A stretch of DNA of 64,000 nucleotides from assembly GCA_021613335.1 (NCBI GenBank), contig JAJTWR010000332.1, positions 229,501-293,500 of the forward strand, written 5' to 3'. This document shows, piece by piece, positions 1 through 10,664 of this stretch. The position numbers were made by a program, and so were the translations under genes. This DNA is from Whitmania pigra. Its lineage: Eukaryota > Annelida > Clitellata > Hirudinida > Haemopidae. Below the pieces are notes generated by a model that saw only the letters and a program-made list of their open reading frames with translations, searched no databases and was not told the DNA's origin. Numbering within the stretch: position 1 is the stretch's first letter; each line of letters opens with the position of its first letter.

Positions 1-849
1 GTGAAACACATTGCGAACTTATAAAAAGGAATATGCATATCAATGATGCTTTAAAAGTGCTTGCTAAACAATAAAACACTAAAAAGATAATTTAGTTTAA
101 AAATAAACTCCTTGCAAGAATAGCTTCTTCTTAACTGCCCTAAGTTATCGTCCAGAAAGTTTAAGCAGAAGTTAAGTTGGAGCAATTACATGGACACAAT
201 AAATAAGGAATGGTTATTACACGTAAAGTGGTTTTCTTATGTTATGCTCTTTGAAAATTAATGACTGAACTTTCCTTTTTGTGTACATATGGAAAAGGTT
301 GCTCCGAGTATCATGCCGATGTAAGTAATGCTAAATTTGCTAAATTGATAAAAAGCTAGAAATTATGGTAATTTGAGCGCACAAATGTGCAGAAACGTTA
401 ATGTATATTGTTTTCCTTTGAAATAATGTATTCGTTATTAAGATTTCACATGAAACTGCTTTTTGCATTTATCACTTTTTTATCTTTATCGTAAAAACAA
501 ATATAAGTGAATGAAAATGTGAATCCCATAAATTACATCACAACTTAAAGAATTAGAAATTTCAGATAATCTGCGATTCGAGCAACTAAAATAATCAGCT
601 ATAATTTCAGAACTGAATATTCATAAACATCCAAGCTATAACTTCAGAACTGAATATTCATAAACATCCAAGCTAGCAGTTCCTCAAGACGTCTACAAAA
701 CCGAGCATTGAGTTGAATTACTCAAAAGGATATTGTTCTACTATCAAAAAAAAAACAATATTCGTTAATAAATATAAAATATAAAGCTGCATTAATAATA
801 TTATTAGAATTTCAAGTGGTCATAAGATTCTTGCTGACGCGAAGGCAGT
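1..849. other. Non-coding stretch 3' of the lectin gene
   Basis: AT-rich sequence with no convincing coding frame on either strand. It holds a 37-bp tandem duplication (601-674) and a 13-bp word, ACGCGAAGGCAGT, at 837-849 that is repeated at 911-923 inside the last lectin exon. It would contain the 3' untranslated region of the minus-strand lectin gene. Confidence 0.6.
601..674. repeat. Two-copy 37-bp tandem duplication
   Basis: The 37-bp unit at 601-637 is repeated at 638-674 with one visible T/C difference (ATAATTTCAG versus ATAACTTCAG). This points to a recent local duplication. No function is evident. Confidence 0.9.
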
Positions 850-3800
850 TTATTTATTTATTTGATTATAGTCCTTTGCATAACTGAGATGATTTGGACT
901 TTTTGGACTTACGCGAAGGCAGTCATTGATCCAATCGTTCTCACGGAGCTTCTCGGTCGATGACGTGCTCATCACGTGACCAATGGCTGATTCTGGAAGA
1001 TGTGCCACTGGACGGGCATCGAGCTCTTTGACAGTTGAAACTTTCTTCCTATGGTTGGTGATGATTATGATAACCGTCATCATCATGGCGAAACTTAAAG
1101 ATTTGTCATTGAAACGACATACCGTGTTCTGCAATAGCAGCATGTGACTATGCACATCAATATCAGGAGCGAAAAAAGGAGGAAGAGAACGATGATGAAG
1201 GCGATGAGGGCTAAAGTAACAAATGAGATTAAAATAGGTTTTACCATTATTTATTAAATTCGTTAGTTGGCAAAGAATGGAACCTATTTGAGTCTTGCTG
1301 AAGCTCTCATCATCAACGATGTTTTCAGGTGGCAAGAGGGAGTTTTGGTTATCTACTGATCTGATGGCTGTCGACATGGAAATCGAGGTAGGGGTGTTAA
1401 CAGTGGAAGAGTTGGTCTCAAACCAGGCAGGATTCATTGGATCTTCGGGAAAAGTACCGCTCCAAGTGCTTGATAAGTATGACTTGTAGTAGTCGTAACC
1501 TGTGCAACAACATTTATAAGGAGAAGGTATATTAAGAGTATTTAATTTTACTGTAGTAATCTTACATCGTCGTCGTCGTCGTCATCATCATCATCATCAT
1601 AATCGTCATCGTCATAGTCATCATCATCATCATCATCGTCATCGTCATCGTCATCGTCATCATCATCATTTATTTATTTATTTATTAGACACAATTGAAG
1701 GGCCCTATCATCATCATCGTCGCCGTCATCATCATCATCGTCATCGTCATCGTCGTCATCGTCGTCGTCATCGTCATCATCGTCATCATCATCGTCCCCG
1801 TCATCGTCATCATCACCTCTCTGACACAGAAAGAAAATTGGCGAAGTTGTACATTTCCTTGCAGTCCACGTGTAACCTCTGTTGATGTCTTTGTTCATCA
1901 TTATGCAGTGCATTTCATCGTCAAGATCATCACCACCACCGACATTTGATAAAGGAATTGATGATGATGATGATGATGATGATGGAGAAGAGGTCTTCGG
2001 TTCGTTAGGAGCCCAGTTGGTGTAAGTGAATGTGTTTGCTGAATCATAAAAAATCAAATCGCAACGTTCAAATCGTTAACGATCTTGTTAGCATAAGTTA
2101 TTTAATCCAGTATTAATTTATTAAATCTAATTAATTACAATAAATAATAATTAATCAAAAGTAACTATGATATAAGAATTAAAATAATAATAATAAAAAT
2201 AATAATTAATTTAATTTCAAATAAGTAACTGTTCCAGTCCGACTGCGTTGCCTTCGAATGAATATCCTGGATTTCTTAGGAATAATAAGGCATGTGACGT
2301 GTGACATTACAAACTGAATAATCACAATTAATAACTTAAAATATTCATCTAGAATCCTTAAAAATAAGTTGACGTATTAACTAGAACCATCATCATTATC
2401 ATCATCACCTGCTAACCAGCGCCATCCTCCAATGTAGGCCCCGACCCATACTTTAGCATTTGGATCTCTGTGAATTAAATATAATTATTTTATTTAAAGG
2501 AATGCATTTACAGTTTTTATTTATCAATAAATGCTTAAAATGCATAAACTTGCCTCCGTTCAATGATTTGAAACTCCCAACACATTCATAAAAGAAATAA
2601 ATTAAATTTACAAGAATGGAAAGTCCACTTTGGATCGTACCGAAACCGTCGAGCAATCCAATTTCTCAGGGCCATTTGCTGGAGGTCAGAGTTCAAGGTC
2701 GCCAGTTCTGCTCCGAGGTTCCTACAGGATCTGTCAGCTTCCATCCAAGTAACTGATTCGTTGCTGAGGTAATAACAAACTTGAGAGATGAGGCGATATC
2801 CTGCTGACAGGCAACTGGCATTGGATCCTAGGTGAATAAATTGGTAAACTCTTGTCATTCACAAAAATCTTCCATACTGACAATTTCGAATTATAATGTC
2901 AAATATAAATTGTAAAGTTACCAGGGTATAAATGTATATAGCGCCATAAAGGTTAGTATCAAAAAAATGATGTTTTATTAACGTCCGTTGCATATCTAGA
3001 TGATTAGGTGCTCCCGCAGCGGGGTTTGAACCCCGTGCTGCCATCGTGAGAGGAGCAGCCTTAACCGTTAGGCCATGCGGGCGCACCAGGTTAGTATCAG
3101 ATATGTTTAACCAATTTATATAGCGCCGTTTCCCAGAGGCGCGTTGAATCAATGCCTGGTTGCGAACACGACACTTAGTGACTGCTGCTTTCAGGAAGGC
3201 GATGATGATGATGATGATGAAAAGTCATCTCATCAGCTAACTTAATAACTTCGTGAAATAGCTGGAATATGCTTTCAAAAGTAATTACAGTCAAATCACC
3301 TTACTATGCCACCTGTCGGGACCGAGCAAAAGTGGCATAGTATCGAGAGTGGCATAGTAGCGAAGTTTTGTAAAAGCAGTCTTATTTTCTCAAATAAAAA
3401 GGCCTTTATTCTTAAAAGTCGGATTTAGCGTAAAGTCGGTTTGCTTGCGTTTCTGAGCTGACATTATGGGCTGAATTTGAAGAAAAATAACAAAACAACG
3501 ACTGATTGAAAAGGGAAAGGTTTTAGAACCAACCAAAAGAATGACAATCGTCTAGATTTTAAATAAATTTTAAATTAAATTCAATTAATTTAGTCTAGTG
3601 ATGGGTAAATTTATATATACAGTCATTAGATTATTATAAATAACCGAACACTGCGCAGAAATACAGACTTTTTCACGACTCGTGTCTTTTAACAGTCACA
3701 TATGCCAATAGTGGCATAGTAGCGAGAGTAGGGGGTGGCATAATAAATTTATTTTGTATTGAATTTTGTCGGACTGAGCAAAAGTGGTATAATAGCGAGA

Positions 3801-5825
3801 GTGGCATAGTAGCGAGATTTGACTGTACATGAAACTACCAATTTACCGCTGAAATGGCAGATAAATGGATAAGTTGAGTTGCAATTTTCGTCGCCCAATC
3901 CACCGTTGAGATTCAAATCGATGGCAGCACAAAACTCTTCACCTGATTCGTTGCCTGGTTGACCAAAACCCCACTTTGCTCCAACCCCTTGAAGTTTCAA
4001 CATAATCCATTCAATCAATAATCAGCAAATGTCAAAATAATTAGTAGCAATAACAATGACAGTAGATTAACAAATTCATTTTCAGCAGATAACTACTGGG
4101 CCGCCATAAACATTTCGGGCGAAGCAGGATACCCTTGCAATGTCAATTTGGTAACGGAAAAGCAAAATAAAGGTTTTCAAACTCGATGTGCTAAAATCCC
4201 TAAAATATTGCTGGGCCCTTAACATTTCGCCCCTGTATCTTCAAAGCGGCCCTGGGTATGTGCGAATATAATCACAAAAACTATTTATAATAATAGTACT
4301 AAAAATACTATTATAAATTTAATACAATGTATAAATTATGCTATTATATTATTCAATGACAAATAAGTAATTGCTCCTATCAGATTACGGATCAGATTAT
4401 AACTAATTATTAAAATGAGCGCTTACCTCCAATTCTAAAAAGTGTAAAGTAACTGATGTTGTGACCTCCGCACCACCATGTGATTGGATTATCTGAGCTG
4501 CAGGGGAAGTCACATTTCCTCGCTTCCGACTTGTCAGCCTCGTTGATGACGTTTCCGCAAAAGCAGAAATTCATTCTCTTTAATGATTTGAAATGTTTCC
4601 TTAATTTACTCTATTTGAATTACTTATCGCATTCTTAACTAATAATCTAATTATGATAATGTTATTGGCATTTTTAATGATCAGCACTAACGTTGATGGC
4701 TGCATAACCAGTGGAAGATCTCTTGCAAATATCCAGACACCTGTGAATTAGTGTTATTTTTTGTGCATGCGTTTTGAGTTTGACTGGTTATTAATGTGAA
4801 TGAATATTACATTTATATATAATTTACAGATAAATATATATTCATGACCAATCGGATGAATTATTCATGAACCAATCCGACTGACCTTCCAACTGTCATT
4901 TCGCTGTTGTCATCTGAAAATACTTGGAAAAAACTCGAACTCAGGTTAAAGAAGCATCCTTGAACCTGGAGGTCGAGATTTTCTGCAAATTATTTTTGAT
5001 CATTACAGTAATTACGGCAATAAGTGTTTTAACAGAAATGACTCAAAACAAAATAAAAACTTTAAAAAATTTGAAATTGATAATTCATTTATCAGCATTA
5101 CCTTTACTCCACTTCCAGATGAAACGGTTTTCAATCCCTCCAATCCATAAGGGACTCATGATGATCCTGTCCAAGAACTTTTCCATCTCTCGTTGTCTTC
5201 CAACAGATGGAATGGCAGCCATGTTCGCACCGCTGAACTCAGGAATGGAATATTCTTGGCAGGTCTCCATCGCACGTAACCAGGATCTTCCGTCGAAACG
5301 GAAAGGGATGCAGAGGAAGTCGATGTAGATGCTTGGACAAATCACAGGATTGCTGTCGTAGGCTGTTAGGAGGTTTTAGTTAGTTAAATAACAAATAATA
5401 ATTTGTTACTAATCGGTGGTGATTACAAGAGTAATCAATTAATTGACTGAATACTTAATTACTTATTTACCTATCGATAATGCTTCTATTTAAGATGCTA
5501 TTGTTGGAGACAACAATTACAGAATGGCTATTGAATTCAAGATTATTATAAATGAATTCGCTGAGATAAAATATTTACAGTTACATTCAAATTAAATGTG
5601 GGAAGCTAAGAACAGTTACAAGAGTTTAATATATCATTATCATCATCATCGTCGTCGTCGTCGTCGTCATCATCATCGTCGCCGTCGTCATCATCATCAT
5701 CATCATCATCACCGTCAATCATAAATATCATCGTCATCACACCAATAAACTTCACCTGAATCGGTTCCACACCAGAGAAAAATCAGGCAAAACATTATAC
5801 AGCCTCTTCCGAAATCTTTCGACAT
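850..5825 (-). CDS. Transmembrane C-type lectin receptor with WSC domain nested in first CTLD
   Basis: Twelve exons (transcribed high to low): 5756-5825, 5102-5362, 4886-4982, 4692-4740, 4427-4577, 3847-3987, 2641-2827, 2409-2467, 1817-2038, 1245-1499, 1123-1210, 850-1048. They sum to 1779 nt, giving 592 residues, and every junction is GT-AG with matching phase. Residues 1-23 look like a signal peptide (IMFCLIFLWC core). CTLD1 starts at about 30 (LWIGGIENRFIWKWSK near 104) and is interrupted at 111-209 by a WSC domain (QGCF, MTVGRCLDIC, FCFCGN, WWCGG). It resumes with AKWGFGQPGNE and closes with YPFIC. CTLD2 (about 260-412) has CYYLS, VWVGAYIGGWRW, NWAPNEP and a closing FLCQR; YTWTARKC replaces the usual WND, so canonical calcium/sugar binding may be altered. 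A Thr/Ser stalk, one membrane span (IAFIIVLFLLFSLLILMCIV, about 500-519), a cysteine/basic stop-transfer and a tail with YNQI (YxxI sorting-like) follow. Likely a cell-surface recognition receptor; the ligand is unknown. A GTAAGT at 912-907 could allow another last exon. Confidence 0.88.
1560..1816. repeat. Trinucleotide microsatellite (CAT/CGT) in lectin intron 9
   Basis: Long interrupted runs of CATCATCGTC-type triplets occupy most of 1565-1670 and 1705-1816. The tract begins directly at the splice donor after lectin exon 9. Read on the minus strand in frame it encodes almost only aspartate. Confidence 0.95.
2930..3182 (-). repeat. SINE-family copy (TATATAGCGCC tail), interrupted by a second SINE
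   Basis: Two TATATAGCGCC tail motifs (about 2936 and 3116), a GC-rich CAGAGGCGC arm and a GTGTTCGCAACC box (minus strand) match the arrangement at 12955-13139. The copy lies in lectin intron 6 and was split by the tRNA-SINE at 2962-3087. It is only a partial copy, because no clear tRNA-like head is seen upstream. Confidence 0.6.
2962..3087 (-). mobile_element. tRNA-derived SINE with 12-bp target duplication
   Basis: On the minus strand the element starts with a tRNA-like head: an A box (TGGCCTAACGGTTAAGGC) and a B box (GGTTCAAACCC) bounded by an imperfect acceptor stem (GCGCCCG with CGGGAGC). A short AT-rich body follows, ending in a T run. The 12-bp word AGGTTAGTATCA flanks it at 2950-2961 and 3088-3099, as expected for LINE-mobilised insertion. 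The anticodon arm does not fold properly, so this is not a working tRNA gene. Confidence 0.85.
3288..3825. mobile_element. Pogo/Tigger-like MITE with TA target site
   Basis: A 538-bp non-coding element. Its ends are inverted copies, CAGTCAAATC...ACTATGCCAC on the left against the reverse complement at 3800-3825. It is flanked by TA on both sides (3286-3287, 3826-3827). Several GGCATAGTAGCGAGAGT words recur inside both ends. TIRs starting CAG with a TA duplication fit the pogo/Tigger branch of Tc1-mariner. It lies in lectin intron 6, ending about 20 bp from the exon 6 splice donor. No transposase frame is present. Confidence 0.8.
5638..5716. repeat. CATCGTC trinucleotide microsatellite in lectin intron 1
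   Basis: A run of CAT, CGT and CGC triplets lies about 40 bp from the signal-peptide exon. It has the same composition as the intron 9 tract. Confidence 0.9.
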
Positions 5826-7726
5826 TTCTGACCAAAGACCATATTAAACATTAATTTCTGACATTATTTCATTTCAATCAGCACGATGATTAAAACCATA
5901 CCGTTGGAATTCAAAAATAATTTCACATTATTATTATCTAAAATTACAGCAATTAATCCATTATGTTGTTGTTTTATTCCAATTAAAATACAAATAAATA
6001 AAACGATGGTTTCAAATCTCAAACCTTCACGGATTTGTAAAACCCAATATTTATCCGAATATTTCTGCTCCAAATTACTTTAATTAAATCCTACATATAA
6101 ACGTCTTGTTATAATTTCTCAATAAGTTTACAAAGGGTGAAATTATTTATTAGCCAATTAGGTATTAATTAATTAATATCTCTTGAAGAACGCTTAACCC
6201 TGTCAGCGTTTGCGAATGTTTTTGGTACGTGTTGGCTTTTTGGGCAGCATGTCAATATCTAATAATAAAAATTATCATCATCATCACTATCCTAAGAACA
6301 CTATCATAACCATCCTGTAATTATTAAGTCATACGTTTATTCCACCAACATGTCATTAGAACTGTTTAAAACTGAATATTATTATCAAAACATTACGTTA
6401 ATTTATTAATTCATTATTAATGTGGTCATGATTTACAATAAATGTTACCCGGGGTACTTAAAATTAAATTAAAATTATCAACGAAATTATACGCGGATAA
6501 CATTTTCACGCAAAATCCGTTGTTTGTTGTTTGTACGGTTTTATTTTTAGAATTCGACGCATAAGTGTCGCAGGATTGTGTCGATGTAAACAATGCCCTC
6601 ACCATGGTAACGGCCTCGCTTCGGTGACTCTCTACCTTGCAAAACATGTAACTGCAAGAAATCTCATCGCTATGGGACATCTATAATATTTTATAATATA
6701 TATAATATTTAATATAATACATAATATTTTATAATGGCGCCCTATAATCCTACACTAGTAATCATTACCATAATTTCGTAACCATTCACAATAATTTTAT
6801 AATAATACCATCAGAATTACATAGTTTGCTAACAATAATTATTTCAATAGAATAAAATTTAACCAATCCTACCGGCGTTATCTAAATAGTTGAGGTGTGA
6901 TGCAATTTTTATATTTCGATTTTTATAAATCGATTTATAGCATTTACATGGCACCCCTATCCGAGAACGCTCTCTATGCATGAAACAAATGAAATTACTA
7001 AATATTACAACTCTTAAAATTGATTAAGTGATAAAAAAAAGTAATAAAAGTGATTAAGCCAAACGATTTAAACTAAACAGCAATATTGACATTTTTCCAT
7101 TAAAAGGAGCTTTATCATAAAATCGACTGATTGATGGATGCATCGAATGAATTTAGCAACATGACCGATCGGTGATGTAGGACCTTTTCAACTCTGCATT
7201 AGACTTAGTTCTTGTTTATTCATTTGCAACTTGTGCAATAAAGTTTCGCGCAATTGTTTAAGTTTTTGTTTATTTATTTATTTGTTTCTAAATTATACAA
7301 CAGCTCTGAATCTCAGGAGAAAGAAAAACAACTAGAAACCTAAGGATCGCAAATCCATTATCTCAATTGCATTGTACGCAATCCGCAGAAATTTAATTTA
7401 AATTATCTTTGTGAAAGAACCTTACATGTAATACAAAAAAATACAAAAGAATAATAAATTTGAACATCACTTCTCTCTATTGTCGGATGAATGTGATTGT
7501 CCGAGCTAAGTAAAATTTACATGTAGAATAAACAATTTATTATTAATTAATTTGTAAAATTAAGAAATGTTAAGAAATTTAATAAAATTATTAATTAAAT
7601 AAATAAATATTTGCCATCTTTTATTAAAATGAAAATTCGTTTCAGTACTTTCGTTTTTTTTTTGTCTATCCTTATCTTTCTTTCATTGCTGATTATTATT
7701 AAACACAAAAGCGTTGCATGCGATAG
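5826..7726. other. Intergenic region between lectin and HECT genes
   Basis: The two genes are divergent, so this 1.9-kb AT-rich stretch should hold both promoters. I see no supported exon, only short chance frames and AT-rich palindromic-looking stretches near 6690-6730. A pyrimidine run ending in an AG lies just before the HECT start (7655-7711) and could be a 5' UTR acceptor. Confidence 0.4.
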
Positions 7727-10300
7727 ATGGGGAATCAAGTATCTACAAGATCCGTCAGAGAATTTGAGTTAAATGAGGAAATATCGGTGCCAGTCGTCAG
7801 AAATTTAATCCACAAAAATGTATTTAAGGTATGCAATAAAGAACTTTCGATAATTAGGAAGGGTACAAGTTCTCAAGTCTTGCGTAAGTCTTTCAGTCTT
7901 TTCATTCTAATTTTGCCAACGTTGCCATCTGAATTTGAGCGTGGATTATCGGATGTAAAAGATTTTCAAAGTAAGATCTTTATTAGTTCCAGTGAGGAAG
8001 ATCTTAAACAGGTTGATTGCTTCATAGCGAAAAGTTTCAAAAGCGTGTTTTTAATTTTTAACCACTTTATCAAAAAACGAAAGTATGTCTCGGTTTTAGA
8101 AGCTGTCATATTTCTCAAAATGATATACTTCTCTAGCAAAAAGACTCTCAAGCAGATTGTGTCTTGGCGCAAATTTCCAAAACTTACCAGCCGCATGCTA
8201 ACCTCAAACTGTGACGACAATTGCAACATAGCAGCCAAGACTATGGCAGTAATCGCCGCACGACTTCCGGACAAATTCACAAAGCACCTAGCAACAAGAA
8301 AGAACATTCTCAAACTCAGATTTTGGCTCAAAAACATCTATGGGGAAAAAGAGGAAAACTCAAAAGCTTATCAAATCTTCGAAAATTTAGATTTGAAACC
8401 CTTACTGGCAAGATATTGTCCAAAGTTAGAAAAATTGATCAACATACGAGACAAATTTCAAGAACATGATGACGTCAGTGCCTTAAAAATGATGATTGAT
8501 ATTTTTGAGGATGATGCACAGATTGCCGAAGAACTTGTCCACTCAGATATCTTAACTCAGTTGATCAACTTTCTGTCGCCTTTTAATGAAAACGCCATAA
8601 AAGAGAAAAATCTAAAGTTATTTTTTGAAACTTTCCTGCAGGTCAAGTACGAAGGTGAAAAAATCATCCATCTGGACGCTGAGTATTTCGTAAAACTTGT
8701 GCGAAAACTTGTATCTTCAATTGAGTACCTGTACACGGAGATGGATCACTATCTTCCAAATGAGAATGCTGTCAGTTCAGAGAAATCTAGTTGTTATCAA
8801 TTTTATCAACAATCTACAAATTCCATCATGGTGGTGTTCAATTATCTTTCTGTTCTCAACACAGCATGGATTCATTGGCTTGAGGCCCCTCCAACTCTCC
8901 AGAAATTAACAGGTTGGAGAGACTTCAGGAGCAGAATGCTCACAGGTTATTACGCGAAGAAGTGTTCAGAAGATTCAAATGGATTTCAATTCAACATCGT
9001 TAGCAAATGTCCATTCCTTCTGCCATTCGTACTGAGAAAAGAAATATTTTACAATTGTCTCGAAAAACGGATGCGTCTCTGCAAATCACATGATGACGAA
9101 AAACGTCTCGTGCAATTGTCTCGGAAGAGTATTTTGGAAGACGCCAGGAAAATATTCAGTGGTACAATATGCCTCCATTCAAGGTTTGCTTTCACATTTC
9201 AAGACGAGAAGGGCTTCGGGGATGGTCTGGCGAGGGAGGCCTTCAGAGAAATTTCTCAACACTTCCAGTCGAATGAACTGAATCTTTGGTTTGGAGAACT
9301 ATCATCTTCAGACAACAGAGAAGATGGAGCTTGCATTTCATATGTACATTCGCCTAATGGTTTATTTCCTAAGGCAAATCTCACAGAAGGAGATGAAACC
9401 GCTTGCGAGGATTTTAAACTTTTTGGCATCGTGGCTGCGAAAGCTCTCATTGACAAGGAACTGCTGGACATACCTCTTAATGGTGCTTTCTATCGCAACA
9501 TTCTGAGCAGCATGTACGTAAAATTTAGAAAAAGTTACCTCGATGTTGCTAACATTCTGCCATCGACGGCGATGCTTATTCAGCAACTCCAAGAGGTAAA
9601 AAAGCAAAAGAAAATCATAGAGACAGACCCAAACCTCAGTCAAGATGAGAAAAATATTAAGGTGCAAGAATTGACAATTGGGGATGGATGTTCTTTCGAA
9701 AACCTTATGATTTATTTCACCCTTCCCGGTCACCCAGAAATAGAACTCATTGAAGGCGGTAGCGATGTCATGCTTTCTCCCTGCAACGTCGAAGAATATC
9801 TCGACAGATTAGGAGAGGTTGTGGTGAGCGAAGGTGCCAAGCGTAGAATGCATTCATTCAATGCAGGATTCAAAAATTTACTCGGAATACCCGTGGAAAT
9901 ATTTTCTCCGGAAGAATTGGAAGCTCTACTCGTAGGAGAATTTAAAGAGAATTGGTCGGTGGAGTATCTAAAGACTTGCCTAACTAACGAATACAATCGT
10001 AGTGCTGAGCACAAAACAGTCGAATATTTGTTTCGAGTTCTATCCTCCTTCGACTCAAATGAACAACGACTCTTTCTCGAGTTTGTCACTGGAAGGTCAA
10101 GATTGCCACCTGGGGGACTCACGGCCTTATTTCCCCCAATAACAGTTCGTATTAATGGCAGTATCAAAGATGTGTCCCTACCTGTGTCTTCTACCTGCTT
10201 CAACGTACTTTACCTGCCACAGTATAGCTCACCTGAAATACTAAAACTAAAACTACTGCAAGCAATTTATGAAGGCAGAAACTCATTTCAGTTGGTTTAA
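7727..10300 (+). CDS. Intronless TRIP12/UFD4-type HECT E3 ubiquitin ligase, 857 aa
   Basis: A single open exon of 857 codons. The HECT domain covers about residues 460-857. It includes GFGDGLAREAFREIS, the N-lobe to C-lobe region with FTLPGHPEIELIEGG, LSSFDSNEQRLFLEFVTG, and a C-terminal LPVSSTCFNVLYLPQYSS that places the catalytic cysteine at residue 824. This cysteine would accept ubiquitin from an E2 and pass it to a substrate lysine. The order of conserved blocks matches the TRIP12/UFD4/HECTD1 branch, but the protein is much shorter. The first 450 residues are helical-looking and unrecognised. The start MGNQVSTR (Gly2, Ser6) fits an N-myristoylation signal. Full-length intronless structure amid multi-exon neighbours suggests a retrocopy that stayed open. 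It is convergent with the NTPase gene downstream. Confidence 0.9.
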   Translation: MGNQVSTRSVREFELNEEISVPVVRNLIHKNVFKVCNKELSIIRKGTSSQVLRKSFSLFILILPTLPSEFERGLSDVKDFQSKIFISSSEEDLKQVDCFIAKSFKSVFLIFNHFIKKRKYVSVLEAVIFLKMIYFSSKKTLKQIVSWRKFPKLTSRMLTSNCDDNCNIAAKTMAVIAARLPDKFTKHLATRKNILKLRFWLKNIYGEKEENSKAYQIFENLDLKPLLARYCPKLEKLINIRDKFQEHDDVSALKMMIDIFEDDAQIAEELVHSDILTQLINFLSPFNENAIKEKNLKLFFETFLQVKYEGEKIIHLDAEYFVKLVRKLVSSIEYLYTEMDHYLPNENAVSSEKSSCYQFYQQSTNSIMVVFNYLSVLNTAWIHWLEAPPTLQKLTGWRDFRSRMLTGYYAKKCSEDSNGFQFNIVSKCPFLLPFVLRKEIFYNCLEKRMRLCKSHDDEKRLVQLSRKSILEDARKIFSGTICLHSRFAFTFQDEKGFGDGLAREAFREISQHFQSNELNLWFGELSSSDNREDGACISYVHSPNGLFPKANLTEGDETACEDFKLFGIVAAKALIDKELLDIPLNGAFYRNILSSMYVKFRKSYLDVANILPSTAMLIQQLQEVKKQKKIIETDPNLSQDEKNIKVQELTIGDGCSFENLMIYFTLPGHPEIELIEGGSDVMLSPCNVEEYLDRLGEVVVSEGAKRRMHSFNAGFKNLLGIPVEIFSPEELEALLVGEFKENWSVEYLKTCLTNEYNRSAEHKTVEYLFRVLSSFDSNEQRLFLEFVTGRSRLPPGGLTALFPPITVRINGSIKDVSLPVSSTCFNVLYLPQYSSPEILKLKLLQAIYEGRNSFQLV

Positions 10301-10422
10301 GACAAAACTTTGTCTGATGAGAACATAATGTCACCGTGACAGTTTTTATTGGATGTAAATGTTAAAAAATACTTAAATCAGAATAATCAAGCATCCAAAG
10401 GGATGTATTCCATTCCTTTGTC

Positions 10423-10428
10423 AATAAA
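10423..10428 (+). terminator. Polyadenylation signal of HECT gene
   Basis: AATAAA lies about 120 bp after the HECT stop codon, a normal spacing for a 3' end. Confidence 0.6.
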
Positions 10429-10664
10429 AACTATTAACTTTGATTTTTTGATCTTTGAGCTACTCGAGAGCCATGCACAACATTTTACAAACTAAAAATT
10501 CATCCAAAAGCGTTACAATAAAAATGTTTTAATAAACAGTTTCCAAAAATGTTATCGATCGAAGAATGAGCTGCTCAAAAAGCAATGTAAACCAATAAAC
10601 AATAACAAACAGTAACAAAAGTTACAGTAATGGGTGACATAAGCCTTGCAATTGTTTTTAAATG

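Noticed and set aside
1695..1949. An 84-codon hydrophobic frame on the plus strand
   Set aside because: It is the antisense reading of the lectin exon 9 and its microsatellite.
3001..3087. A tRNA gene on the minus strand
   Set aside because: A and B boxes are present, but the anticodon arm does not fold and 12-bp target duplications flank it, so it is a SINE head.
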